A model generated the notes under the pieces. That model saw only the letters and a list, made by a program, of their open reading frames with translations, did no database searches and was not told the DNA's origin. Both the position numbers and the translations under genes were made by a program. 64,000 nucleotides of DNA from Eudromia elegans. Taxonomy: Eukaryota > Chordata > Aves > Tinamiformes > Tinamidae. The stretch lies in contig PTEX01000235.1 in NCBI GenBank assembly GCA_003342815.1, positions 62,001 to 126,000 of the forward strand, given 5' to 3'. Positions 23,646 through 37,100 of this stretch are shown in pieces. The stretch's first letter is position 1. Every line of letters begins with the position of its first letter.

Positions 23646-26600
23646 ATTTATAATGTACAGCTTGATTTGGTACCATTTTTTACTACAAAGAGAGTTTTAG
23701 TTTACTGTGCAAACACATTATGAGCTCTAGTTTCATATCTGCATGAGTTTTTTGAGTTCATTTAAATCCCTTTCTTAGAAATGAATCAAAAGAGGAAAAT
23801 GAATTATTTGCTACTAGGCAATTATCAATAAATAACCATGGAAAGATGTAGTAGCAGTAGGAAGAACAAAGAGAAGACCCGTTTTAGGACTGCAATGTGA
23901 GAGAGAGAATATATTTCAATAGACAGCCAGCTTTAAACAGATGCTGAATCCCAAGTGAATGATAGTAAACTCTAGAGCAGCTGGATTAAACAGATGCAGC
24001 TTTAACTCATGGTAAGATATTTATAGCAATGTAGCCGGTACAGGTATTCATACAATGCAAAATTGCAGGGTTATGAAATTCTTTTGCTATGGTTTAGTCA
24101 GATAATGTATTAGACTAAAAGACTATTCTGACAGAATTGTAAGTCTCTGCTCCAAAAGAGAGACCTCTCCAAATTCTGGGTGTCCCAACCTGTTCCTGGA
24201 TCCCAGGTTATACTGTAGAAGCCTTCGGTTGTATTCACTAAAACGGCCTTCCACCAGGAGTACCATGCCCCCCATGGCCATACTTCACCAAATTTGCTGT
24301 GCTGAGGCTGCTGGCCACCTTAGCAAAGAATAGCTAATGATGTACAGAAGCCCAAATTTAGGGGCTTAGAGAGATGTGACAATTTTTTTATTGTTTATAT
24401 GGAATTTTTGGCCTGGTTGTTGCAAGTGAACAAGTTGTGAAATGAATCTTAGTGCTTTTAAACTTATCATGTCAGATTCTCTCCAAGAGGGAAAGGCTTT
24501 TATGTCTCTTATAGTGGTTTTGTTTGCCTCTCTATGATTCTGGCCATTTTTGTACTTGCCATTCTCTTTTCCTTCTGTAATCCTGAACCTGACCCCCGAC
24601 TCATCTTAATGATCTAGGAATGTCTTTTATGAAATCAGTGAATTACAGACACATCTTTAAATGGTTTCTGGAAGCAATCTTACACACCAGCAGCCTCCTC
24701 TGTGCTCTTTTCTGTAACACCAACTCGCTTTTCAGCTCCTGATGCAAGTTTTGAGATGCTGCTGCAATGGGCACGGCTAAACTGTGTTCAGAGAATCTGG
24801 GGGATCTTCCATTGGATGCTCCTTCTTCCCTCTTCCAGAGCTCCCCCAGACCTCTCCCGACCCTGGCGTTCAAGTCATACTGATTGCTTCTTGTGTGATG
24901 TGGAAAAGGAAAATTCCTCTGTAATCACACTGCCTATCTTACAGGGCCCTTCACCCTGATGCAGCATCCCTTGCACATTGTCCTAACCTTCTCTTGTCTC
25001 CACCAAACACCCAAAAGATTTTCTGTCTAGACTGAAGCACAGATTTTCCATTCTTTAGCAGTGGCCTCCTCGAACAGACAGGTGATGTCTGCAGGCCTTG
25101 TCACAGCAGCCTGGCTTCATGCTTTCCCCGGAGGAGGCAGGGAAATGCATGCACAGGCTTGCACAAAGATGCCAACACTCCTGCGCATACAGGTTAGACC
25201 TAAGAAGGTTTTGTCCATATCTCTTCCAGTTCTCAGGAGAAAAAAAGACTCGTATATTTTGTTTGGAGAACCTGCCTTTTCTTTTCCAATTTGATGGGTC
25301 CCATCTGAATAGTTGCCCTTTTTATCATCAATGTATTTAGTCTAGACAAACCTTTCTGATGGCATATTGAAGTCTGACGAACATGAGCTGGGGAGCAATT
25401 CACACAGCATTTATTTGGTTCTCAGATATGGAGGCAAACGACAGAGCTCCTGGTGTTCAGTCATCTGCAAGTTAAGCTGTCATGTGCTGTTAAGCAAATG
25501 TCACCTGGGTGAGCACACAGTAGTTGAGCCAGAACTGGGAAAACAGATAGTTATCCAGACACTTAGGCATCACTATGAATATTTGAACTACCTTAATCTT
25601 GGCTGATAGAGTATATGTTCACCCCTGGAAGTAGGATATTTCCCAAAGATGCAAATAGGACAATGACAAAGTTATTCCAGGGAATCTGACTGGTGAAACT
25701 TCAGGCAGTAACAAGGAAATCTCACTTCTTGTGGTGAAAGATGATACCTAGTATAAGGCTGATGGACTAAAAGGACTCATGCAACACCTCAAGAAGATTT
25801 GGCTGGATCTCTGCAAGAATAACATTCATGCCATTGCTGCATACTTGATAAGAGAAAATGTTGATGAAGAGCAAAAGGAAAATATTACTGGCCAGGGAGA
25901 CAGAAAAGTGGGATAATATGTCTGACTGTTCAAGGTCAGCAGGCAGAGAGCAAGTCCAAGTATGGCTAAGAAAGGCATTGCAAATGACTTTAACAATGGG
26001 TCATATAATTGACTTTTTTTGTTGGTACCTTATTTGGGGAGTAGGATTTGATTTAACTGTCTTATGACAACTGTTTACAGATTCTTCAGAAGCTGTGGCA
26101 TTCACCAATAAATCTGCTGTGAAGTTAAACCCTGTTACTGAGTAGAGATTAAAAAAAAATAGTTCAGTGTAGGGGGAGAAAGGTTGAAGAAGAGGGTGGT
26201 AGTTGTTCTGGGACATCAAACACCATTAAAAGGTGCTTGCAGACTGTGCTTAGCACTCATGCATGTGTTTTGGTTTCTTATTTACAGAGAGAACTTTTAA
26301 AGGCATCAACACTGCTTTACCTTTTGTCAAGGAGTGTATATGTCCCTCCGAAAACTGACTTACTTACACTTTGGGTAGAAATTGGGTGCTGGGAAGAGGA
26401 CATGGAGACCTTTTCACTTCAGTGTGGTCACTTTCTGTTTGCACTGGTGGCTAGACAGTGGGACTCAAAATTCAATCCTTTACAGGGCCTTATTTATGCT
26501 TATGTATATACAAAAGTAAAATATAGCAAGCTGCCACAAAATATCCCCTGTGGGATGTGGCTCTTTGTACTGTCTTTCTGAACTGTTTATATGAAAGATT

Positions 26601-27497
26601 TCGTATTTCAGTGATGGGAGCAGTTCATTTTCCTTTGGTATTCTAGTCAGAAGTCTCCACTTAAGAAGTTGCTTGTGTGTAGGACAGAGTGTTTTGTGAA
26701 TATTAAGCCATTTGTCATTGCAAGTGCCATGAAGAAGAATTTAAAGGGTTGCTTAGAGTTATAAATTAACACTGTGAAGTGTGAGAAGAGTATTCTGAGG
26801 GCTGGTGAATGTTCAGTTTTGCGGAGCAGCTGCAACTTATGTTACAGTTTCTACTTAAGATACTTGCAAACTTTGCCCCCAAAGTCTCAGGGATTCAGGG
26901 TTCCTAGAGTCTGAATCACATATAGTGAAAATGACAAATGCTTTTATGGTGAAAGGATCATTACAGAACGTACCTCTGGCAGTACACTACCCAACTGGGA
27001 AAGTTGGGACGGCAACCTAAGAACGGGCCAGAAAACTTGGTGGAGAGGAGTCAATCTCTCTGTCATTAAATCATCAATCAATCTCTTGTCAACCGCAGTG
27101 TAAGGACTTCCAGATTCTTGGAAAAAGACCAAGTTCAAGTGTGGAAATTAATGCTCTTTCTGGCCTTCATCTCTATGCTGCTTCTCTGTCTAATCTGGAG
27201 GAGCAGGTGGGAAAACTTGTGAACAGTTCATTGCAAGTACAGAGGCATCACAACTGTCCTGCCCAACACAACAGCAGTAAATATGGGGATTTAGCAAATG
27301 GAGGGCTGTGTATGCCCTCCCGTTGTCACACAGCATGCATGCGCATGCTCCTTCCTATCCCAGCCCCGGCGAGCGCAGGCAAACGCACTCCCCACATGAA
27401 GCATTTGCAGCAGTGAAACACTGAGTGGTGTCGCCCTCAATGCTCAGGCTTTTTACAGTGAGCACAAGCGGGGAGGGGGCAAATTATTATGATAACT
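23576..27497. other. Intergenic, nothing recognised
   Basis: Unique-looking sequence between CR1 elements 2 and 3. Short frames only, and none with recognisable homology. Confidence 0.6.
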
Positions 27498-27958
27498 CAT
27501 AGAATCATAGAATGGCTAGGGTTGGAAGGGACCTGTAGAGGTCATCTAGTCCAACCCCCTGCACACGCAGGGTCCCCTAGAGCATGTGGCACAGGGTGGT
27601 GTCCAGGCGGGTTTTGAAGATCTCCAGAGAAGGAGACTCCACCACCTCTCTGGGAAGCCTGTTCCAGTGCTCTGTCACCCTCATTGTTAAGAAATTCTTC
27701 CTCAAGTTCCTGTGGAACTTTTGGTGCCTCAATTTTTGGCCATTTCCCCTAGTTCTATCACTGGCCACCACTGAGAAGAGGCCAGCCCCATCCTCCTCAC
27801 TCCCTGTCTTGAGATATTTATAGACACTGATCAGATCCCCTCTCAGTCTTCTCTTCTGCAGGCTGAAGAGGCCCAGCTCTCGCAGCCTTTCCTCATAGGG
27901 CAGATGTTCCAGGCCCCTAATCATCTTTGTGGCCCTGCGCTGGACTCTCTCTAGCAGA
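27498..27958 (-). mobile_element. CR1 LINE fragment (element 3)
   Basis: The + strand starts CATAGAATCATAGAATGG and GGTTGGAAGGGACCTG. About 460 bases of 3'-terminal CR1 follow, ending abruptly at CTCTCTCTAGCAG, where unrelated sequence begins. It contains a 115-codon minus-strand frame (27924-27577) nearly identical in pattern to element 1 ([20 protein letters not shown]), so the two are close subfamily members. Confidence 0.95.
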
Positions 27959-29134
27959 AGGCTAAATGTTTTCGGCCTGTTTTCTTAATACACCTTATAA
28001 TCTGTGCAAGTGCTTACTTGGGACTCAGGCTACTGATTAGCACAACTCCTGTTGTGTTTGTTTGCGGGAGACAGGAAGAAGTGTATGTGTAAGCCTGGGG
28101 ACCCTTGGGATCCTAAGTTTCCATGTAAAGTAGTTGTAGGTGTTAATAGTCCTGCAAATGAACGCACCCAGTCTGCAACTCCCGGTGCCATGTTGTGGGT
28201 CTGTGTGTGTTTGTGTGCAGTTTGCTGGGAGAACTGTTTTGTATCCAGCTGTCCAGGTGGTTCAAATGTAAACACCTGTGACTGAGCTACATTTAGCTTT
28301 GCATGCCTCCTCCCTGCGGTAAGGCAGCAGGTAACTGCCCTGGCAGGCAGCATGGGAGGAGGTGGCCTGGAAGAAAGGCTCTCGAAGTCTTTACACCAGG
28401 TAGACAGCTTGCAAACTCATTTCCAAACATCTCTTGAGTTGCTCACTTGTCTGGAGATTAACATACATGATATTCTGGGCAGGAAGCTTCACTCATTGAG
28501 AAAATTTTCAAGTTATTAAATCATGCTTCTTTTTGGTTTCTTCCCCTGCTGAAATACTGCATTAGAAAAGTCATGATTGTAGCAAAGTCTGACAGCAGAA
28601 CACTAAAGCAGAAGTAATATAAATTCTAATGCTGCTCGCTTAGTTCTCTCCTGTTCCTACAAAAAAAGACCATGTGCGTTATTGCAGTGTATGGGACAAG
28701 ACCTGAGCTTCAGCTTCCTGTTATCAGAGCCCTGGGGAGAGGCTGCAGAAATTGTGAGGGGGGAGAAGCCATCAGGTCTCTCCTTCTCTCTAGAAGGTCA
28801 ACCTTCACAGAGTATCTGTTCCATTAAAGCTGGTGTTCATGCACAGACCTTGAGCGTTGTTTCACCTTAACCCCCTCCAAGAGGATCTGTAAATCTACTC
28901 ACCTTCTCCTCCTGGAAGTGGGACATGGCATATGGATACCACTCTCCCCGTCTTGGAGGTGGGATAAGACAAGCTTTGATCACATAATCACTAGTACCAG
29001 TGTTACCTGGTATAAAAGCATAACCTCTTGTCTAGGTTGACTGTAAAGATCTGCTGCAATTCATGATGTGTTCTGCATGTGCAAAATTCTTTCTTATATG
29101 CTTTCTGTTTCCCATTTTTTTCAAACTACCCTTT
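27959..29134. other. Intergenic, nothing recognised
   Basis: Unique-looking sequence between CR1 elements 3 and 4, with no supported feature. Confidence 0.6.
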
Positions 29135-29495
29135 AATCACAGAATCACAGAATTGGAAGGGACCTCTAGAGATCATCTAGTCCAACCTCCTGCTCCAGCA
29201 GGGACCCCTAGAGCACAGGGCACAGGGTGGCATCCAGGCGGGTTTGGAAGATCTCCAGAGAAGGAGACTCCACAGCCTCTCTGGGCAGCCTGTTCTAGGG
29301 CTCTGTCACCCTCACAGGAAAGTTCTTCCTCCCATGGAGATGGAACTGCCTGGGTTTCAGTTTGTACCCATTACCCCTTGTGCTATCACTGGCCACCACT
29401 GATAAGAGTTTGACCTCCTCCCCTCTACAGTCTCCACGCAGGTACTTATACGTATTGATCAGATCCCCTGTCAGTCTTCTCTTCTCTAGGTTAAA
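29135..29495 (-). mobile_element. CR1 LINE fragment (element 4)
   Basis: The + strand starts AATCACAGAATCACAGAATTGG. About 360 bases of the 3' end follow, with the same terminal signature as element 2 (CTCCAGCAGGGACCCCTAGAG, GGCATCCAGGCGGGTTTGGA). It ends at CTTCTCTAGGTTAAA. It has small internal deletions and no long frame. Confidence 0.93.
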
Positions 29496-31698
29496 GGGGC
29501 AAACGCAGCTTGGGAAATTCAGCTGCAGTGTGCTGGTTTTGCCACTGCCACAGTCAGCTCAGTACAGGCAGCTGGGGCAGGTCCATTCCTCTGAAACACC
29601 AGGTCAAATTCAAGCAGGAAGCTTGTAAATAAGATGCAACTATTTGTTCTATGGCCGAGTCTCATAATTTCCTCAGCCAGCCCTCTGAACTCCCGTGTGA
29701 GCACCAGCATCCTTGCAGCCATAGCATACTTACTGCTTGAGTCATTCTATACAAGTAGAATTCAGAGCACTCAACTAGATTTTGCTTTAGACACAAAAAT
29801 TGTTCATGCCAGAAGTCTAGCATGTTTACCATCTGCAAAGAAAGTGGTGAGAATAAACACTGGCTTTGGGGCTCAAAGTCAGGGATCAGCGAAGTAGTGT
29901 AGGGAGTAAGTGCCCTGTTCTTTCTCAGAAGTGGCAAGTACCTTGTTCTCAAGTACTATGATGTAAATGTAAAAATGAACTCTAATTTAACACAGACTTT
30001 GAAAGAATTGAGCAAGTTTACTGAGGTTTGCTGAAGGGGACAACGGACCTTTTCTAGTTTGTGGAGTCATGAAGTGGAAAGGCCATGTATAAATATAAAA
30101 TTCAAGCAAGTTTCCTACATAATTGAAAGGAAACTGGAGAGAATAAATACAGTACAGCAGCAGTGTATTCATCCCTGTATCCACAGAGCTCTAGCTGTTT
30201 TCTTTTGATATCAAGGTAAGTGAGCTGAACCTTCAGGTAAGTTAGATAAGTAGATGAGAAAAGCACCAATACTGAATATTCTAAAAAAATACTGGATGGC
30301 CAAGGTAGTGCAAAGGATGGGCATGATGCTTCTTTAAGTGCTTGGGGAACTTGTTCCTATTGTCTTTATCATACAGAGATATTTCAATGTGAGATGTCCT
30401 AGAAGGAATCCAGGGACATGCCAAGGGAAGGGGAGAACATGGTCCCATTGCCTGGAATAAGCTGCTTCTGGTGCTACAGATGATAACTCTGCATAGGAAA
30501 CCTCAGTTTCATCAAAGGGAGTGAGAAGGAGCAATGAGCAAGAACTGAGCACCATCTTCCAAGAAATCAGCTGAATAATTCCCTTCCTTTCTCACCCTAA
30601 TGGCAAAATATTAGCACAACTGCTGAACTCCTGGCTGGTTACATTAAGGAATGTCACTACATCCTAGTCATACCTTTTTCTGCAAAGAGGAATTAGGAGA
30701 GTTTAAAAAAAAAATTTATTCTTTTTGCTCTTTTTATGCTTTTCCAGTGCTGCTCCAACCCTGTGAGTAATTTCTCTGGGATCTCCTGGAGTGGCATCAC
30801 CAGCCCTTGCCCCTCGGCACAGGGACAAGGCCCCTTCTGCCTCTGGAGAGGCTCCTGGAAGTTTGAGCTCTTTGAACAGCGCTGAGCAAAAATCTCCATC
30901 TTCAGGTGCATGGGAGTCCTCATGAGTTTTGGGACGCGGTTCAGTGAGACTTCCAGCGGGTTCTCTGGGCTCTTTGACTTAGCCCATATTATGTCTAAAA
31001 TCTGAAACCGAGGAAAGCACAGAGATTTTGGGCACATACGAGAGCCAGATCTCACACATGCTCCCTCTAAATGCACAAGTGATGAATTTATGCTGCTGTT
31101 TATCATTCATGTGTTTCATGGATCCTGGCACACAATTCAAGACAATGGTTATCAGCATCTGACAGCAGCAGATTGGGCAGAAAAGGGGAATGGATGACTT
31201 GGCCAGGAGCTGTAGGGCAGGAAAATATGAAGAGGGAGGAATACCTTCATTTTTACCACATACTAATAGCAGACAGCTAGAGGTTACCTCATGTCTGGAG
31301 GTTGAAAAGAGGAGAATTACAACTACAACAGAAGAAAATGTGAGGATTTTTGCACATGAAACAATTTACCTTTAAATATGTTTATATTTAATATCTGTAT
31401 ATTTATATTATTATCAGAATATCACATTTCTGGTCATATAATATTTTAACTAAATTTTTTTAAGTCATGTATGTAAGTGTTAAAAAATCTATAAACTACA
31501 GGTATGTTTGCATCCCCTGGGTCATGGAGTGTTCATTCAGAATATATAGATGAGGCTATAATATTGATAAGAAAAAATATTACTTAATGCTTTCCTGCAA
31601 AGTTATTTGGGTGATGGAGGCATCTGCAACACTTTAGAGACGCATTTATCAGTCTTTTTTAACAAAGCATTTTTGAGGCCAGTGGATCTTTTGGGATT

Positions 31699-31829
31699 AA
31701 ATAAAAGAAGATATCTGTGTAGTAATTTGGTACATGACAAGTATTGACTTGGCTGTTTTTATTTGATGTTGAAAAGGCTTTCTATACACAAACAGCATAT
31801 TTGATTTTACTTTTTCTCTACCTAGGGCA
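31699..31829 (+). repeat. Unclassified direct repeat, copy A
   Basis: About 130 bases related to 32698-32829. Shared landmarks in order are AAATAAAAGA, ATCTGT, AATTTGGTACAT, GTATTGACTT, GCTGT-TTTATTT, CTTTCTA-ACA and CTCTAC followed by GGCA/GAGCA. Roughly three quarters identical by eye. Family not recognised. Confidence 0.75.
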
Positions 31830-32697
31830 CTGACAGATACTTGTTTTATTCCACAGTGCAGGAAGATAACATTAATTTTAATTTAAACTGCTTTGAAGTA
31901 TTGGCTTAAACTTGAAGTATTTCAAGTGACTTTAATAGTAGCTGAGAAGCAAGCTATCATAATCTGCCTTGAGCAGGAAGGCAGGGAGATGAACTGCTGT
32001 GTTCTTGGCACACGTGTTTCTTCTCTGATCCTGCAGAGCTTTTCCCTGTGAGCAGAGTCCTGGGTGTGTTTCCATGACCAATATGTCAAGCAGAAGAGAA
32101 GAGACAAAGATTTGAAAGCGGATGTGTGGTTATGTGTGTGCGTGGTGACGTACGCACGTGACCTTCATCTGCATTCATGAAGTATCTCTTTTTGTCCCCC
32201 TTCTTTTTCCTTGTGTTTCATAGTATCTGAAAGGGTGATCCAGCACTAACACAAATGGGCTACAGATGAGAACCCACAGGCACTAAGTTAATCAAGTGCT
32301 AGTTCAACCCCTTTGCAGCTCCTGAAGAAGGACCAATGGAGAAAAGTTCAAGGAAATCCTCCATTTCTTCCTAGGCGATGGCAGAAGTTGGGAGCCAGCA
32401 GCACTGACCCACATGCAGAGAGCTAGAGGACATCCTGGGCAAGGATGAGAGGAGATAAAGTCAGGGCGGCAGGGGCTTCATTCCCAAAAAAACCTAAGCT
32501 GCCTGCAAGGATGACAATGCCTATAACTGTAACAGTGACCAGAAGGAGTCTGATAATGATTTCTGACCAAGAAATGTAGTTTGACCCATGTCCATGCACT
32601 GAAATTGCTCACTCCCAAACCAGGATGGCTGTAGCCAAGCTGTGTGTTTACTTGGAAGGGACCCTGGCCAGGGTTCTACAAACTTAAATGAAACACG

Positions 32698-32829
32698 AAA
32701 TAAAAGAGAAGGAATCTGTATAAGAATTTGGTACATAAGGAGTATTGACTTTGCTGTATTTATTTAATCTGGAGTGACTTTCTACACAGAAAGGACATAG
32801 TTGTTCTCAGTTCCTCTCTACTTGGAGCA
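32698..32829 (+). repeat. Unclassified direct repeat, copy B
   Basis: Second copy of the 31699-31829 sequence, almost exactly 1.0 kb downstream and in the same orientation. The pair may be the ends of one old element, two insertions of one family, or an old tandem duplication of about 1 kb. Confidence 0.75.
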
Positions 32830-33655
32830 TCTCCCTCGCTCTGTATTCGTGATGCATGAAACCTTTGCCAGACACCTCCACCTCTCACAACTTCTGGACA
32901 CTTCCTTGTGTCACGTTGACAACCTGCTGCTTGCTGTTCCTCACAATCCCTTCTTTCCCACAAGCCTTTCGCTTTAACCTCTCAGCCTTTAGCCTCTCAG
33001 CAGTTCGTTTCCTCCCACTGTTTGCTGTCTTCCTGTACCCTTTGGATGGCTTTCTAAGCTGCACACCAAAAGCAAACTCACAAAATATGTCCTGTCCCCT
33101 ACCGACAAAATGGGATTTGCTTGGGTTGCTGTCTAAACACAGTCTGATGAGTTGTTACTCTTCATCTTGCTGGCAAACTTGCCTGCTTTAAGCTGTGCGC
33201 CTCTGCCATCCCAGCACTGCACCTTGAGATTGCTACTGCAGCCCCCTTTGGAGCTCACTCTATCTGAATGTGCCTCTGCTCCCAGCAGTTTGACATCGTC
33301 CCCTGTGCTGCAGTTTCAGCTGAGGAAAAGTGTGGAGGGAGAAGGGCAGCAAAACAAGAGCTGAGGCCCTTTTTCTCACTTCATCCATAAAAAGAATATG
33401 GAGATCCACCGTGTCCTGTGGGTCCCTCTGCCCTGTTGGGCGATGTGTGTGAGTGCAGTGGTGGCCTTACTGCAGGTTCAACACCCTGGAGCTGTGGGGT
33501 CACTCTTCCTTTCAGGGGTAGAAATGGCCAAGCAGGCGAAGGTATCCAAAGGAGTCCCTAAGAAGTTCTTGTCCCTTTTTCTGCTGCACTGTTTCACTTC
33601 CCAGCTCTGCTCCCTGTCTCACTGGAGGCGATGTCATGAGGGCAGCCTCACAAGC

Positions 33656-34198
33656 CTAGTAAGCTCTACTCAGTACCTGCATCCCATCCACATGTGCCTG
33701 AGGATGACCCTCTCCAACACCAGGCAAGTGGTTGTCATCATCTTGTCCTCTGCCATATCTAACCAGGAAAGCCTTGATGAAGTTGGGCTTTGGCTTCCCC
33801 CAACATCTCTTCTCTAGGAGGTTCTTGCAGTGAGGCATATCAGGAGCTTGCTCAGATCGGCCAGGGCTAGATGGAGCTGGCCACACTTGCCCCTCCTTGC
33901 CCCTGCCTCTTGCTCCAGTGGTCCTCGGTGAGGCAGAGGCTGATTTGAAGCAGAGGATCTGAAATGTCACCCCTATATCCACAGTCTGGACCCCATACCA
34001 AGGTTTGCGTATTTTTCCCAGTTGAGCACGGAGACTCCCAGGGCAGTGCTGGGATGGAGCTCCACTTGTGCCTACAGCCCTCCCCGACACCACGTCACTT
34101 GTCTGCCAGGGCATGATAGGGGTGAGCACTAGCAGCCCTCCTCCCCAATGCTGAACCCTCCTTTCCTGAAGATGAGGGGAAATCCCTTCATAGATCAA
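33656..34198 (-). other. Unassigned 180-codon open frame
   Basis: An uninterrupted minus-strand frame in a locally GC-richer stretch (about 33300-34350). The predicted peptide has no domain I recognise, no signal peptide and no membrane segment. No splice or promoter context supports it. Length alone is the only argument; it may be chance, an old retrocopy or part of a long noncoding RNA. Confidence 0.12.
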
Positions 34199-37100
34199 AC
34201 ACCCTTTTTGCCCTCATCATCTTCACGCTCCCAAATTTCCTCTTTTAGCCCATTTACCACCTCCTGGGGGCAAAATCCTTAAATAAAGTGGGAGGAGAGC
34301 TGCAATGACTGTCCCCCTGGTGGGATCCCTACAGGCCAGCTCTCAGGGTGTGTACTTTTTCTTGATAAATAGTGTCATGTTTGGTAGCACTAAATGGAAA
34401 TTTTTATGTATTAGACTTAATCCAGAGTTAGGTTTTGACATTTTCTGCAAAAGCCTGAAGCTACTCATGCTTTAAAACATAATTTTTGCTTTAAAAGACA
34501 AAAGCAAAACATATAGACAAAAAAAAAAAGAAGAAAAAAAGAAAGCCAAACTTGCTGACAGAAAGCCTTCAGCTACCTCTAGTGCTCACCAGTACAGGAG
34601 GCCAGGTTGGCACAAACTGAAATAAACCATTAGCAAAGATATGACCTAAAAATCTCGCCTCTCTAATATCCTTTGAACACTACAGCTACAATAACACAAC
34701 GATTTCATCGTTATGAGTAATATCCTCTATTTGTGATCTTCTGTCATTTTCTGCATTTGCTGTTTGCACCTTGCCTATATTTTGTACCTCCTTTTCCCTC
34801 ATTTATGCATTTCCTTTAGTGCAGCACTGTTCATTCACTTCCTCATCAAGGATTTCAAGGTTGTTAAAATGATCAGCAGTAAAATGCTTACATCCTGGCC
34901 CTGAATTATATATAACTGGGCTTCAGATTTGGAGCCTTTAAAGGCAAATTCCTTTCTCTCAGATCCATTCTTGCACATTATCTCCATCAGTTTATTATGT
35001 AGCTTCTGTGTCTAAATACAATACATTCTCATACCTACCAGAGCTCTCTGCTTTTTATTTGTAAATTAAAGCTCAAGTTCTGCAAACAGCACATAACAAC
35101 CAGGCCAAATTTCACTTCCTTGTGTAAGTAACATTTAAGTCAATGTGTTAGACACCAGAAATGAATCAGGTCATTCCCCTTCTAAATTTGCTTCAGTCCC
35201 CAAAATGCTAGTCATCTGTCATTCTGGTCTCTGTGAACACGTTTCCTTCATATCTATAATGCTTCTCATCTACAGTATATTGTCCTTTTATGAAATAAAC
35301 AGCATTTTTGTGGAGATTAGTTATCAGAGTTCCTGACTGGGGAAAGCATCTCTGTTCTGGAAGAGTATTTGGACACATGTTTTGAATCAGAGTGAAAATG
35401 ATAAACAAGAGTTCGTAATTCTAAACCCTTGGTCAGTTCTACGTATTCTTCAGCAAAATGCAGACACACAGGGAAACTGCTCTCTGGTAGCTGCAATACG
35501 TTTATAAATTACCCCAAGTTCTCATGTGGTTTAGTGGAAAAAAAAAGGAAGATAGAGGAAACACTGTGCATTTTTTCTTTAATAGTTGAAGATGTTTATT
35601 ATCTTCGTTTGAGGAAATTAATTTTCTTGAGAGTTATCATGCAAGAAAACTGGATGTGGTCACTGTATTATAAGAAAATCTGCAATGTTACTTAGAAAAC
35701 GTTATATATCAGTACATAAAGGGGGTGACTCAGCCTGCCTAATTTTGTATCTTGTACAAGCACTGTTATGCAAATGTTCATTTTGTTTACATAGATCCCA
35801 GTGCATTTCCAAAAATATTACTTAACATTCTGGGAAGTTAAACAAAAATCCCAAGATTTTAACTTATATTAAAAACCTATTCTCTCTCTTGTACATTTTT
35901 TTTTTGCATTACAATATGCAGTATGTACAACAGCTCTTTGTGGATTGCCTTATCAGTTGGTTCCAGAATGTCTAAAGAGATTTGTATGTTTCAGCATATT
36001 TTTTATCTATGTTTATTCTTACTATTTAAAAAAGCCATATTCTGTATATAAACTAATCATTTTCTCTAAAAGAAAAAAAAAAAAAACAAAACACAAAAAA
36101 ACCCCAAAATCCACAACTTTTATTCCTAAGTGGACCTTATTTGACATCCTGCCATTCTGGAAGAATATCTACCGTACAATACAAGAAGCAAAAATTTATG
36201 AAAGCTAAATTATTACTTACACATCCTGAATTCATCTGTAGCAAGATCCAGGCCATTTGGCATTCTTCTCTATTGATTTCAGTACAATTTCTCTTAAGGC
36301 TTCTGGGCAGGAAGGGGCATGTTGAGTGCTAAGTAATGTCAAAAATGTAAGTAATTTTAAAGTAATGTTAATGTAATGTTAAAAGCATATGCATCTTTTT
36401 TCGTTTTTAAAAAAATTATAGTCCAGAGAAGTAAGCATGAGAAGGCCAAATTTTAATGGCCTCTCTGAATGTCTGCTTGGGGACTTGTCTGTCACTCTCC
36501 TAGTTCTAAAGAGAACATTTCGTAATTCAGCAATGTTCCTTTTGAACAATCTCTGAAACTAAAGACAAATGACGACATTTACTTCCAAAGAGACATTCAA
36601 AGAGTTTGCCCAGCAAATTAAGAGATGTTATGATTTTTTTCAGTTCTGCTGGAGTTAATAAGTTAATATTCCATTTTATGTAAATCCCAACACTTCTAGC
36701 TTCTTTAAAAAGTATGACAACTTCAGAATAACCTTTCATTACTCATAAAAATCTCAGAGTTTTCCATTTGATTAGTTGTTCCAAGTCTGTACAGTCTTTG
36801 AAAACATGGTTCTGGCTTTCATCTCTTTGAATATAGTAAAGAATGTGTTCCTATAGTTTTTTTTTAAAAATCAAGACTATTTAGAAAAGTCTTTCAATTA
36901 CTTATTGCATTTCATTGTGATTAAAAACTGACATTATTTAAAAAAAAAAAAAACAAAACAGAAAAAGAACAGTATATGCCTCTTGTATAGGATCACACAG
37001 TAGCTGATTTATATCCTGCTACTTGCAGGATGCAATCAATTTGTAAATAAAGCTCTCGCTTACATATTTTTATGAAGACAATGTTTTCTACTAATACATT

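Noticed and set aside
22711..23700. A 329-codon + strand open frame
   Set aside because: It is the antisense of CR1 element 2; CR1 reverse transcriptase lies on the minus strand.
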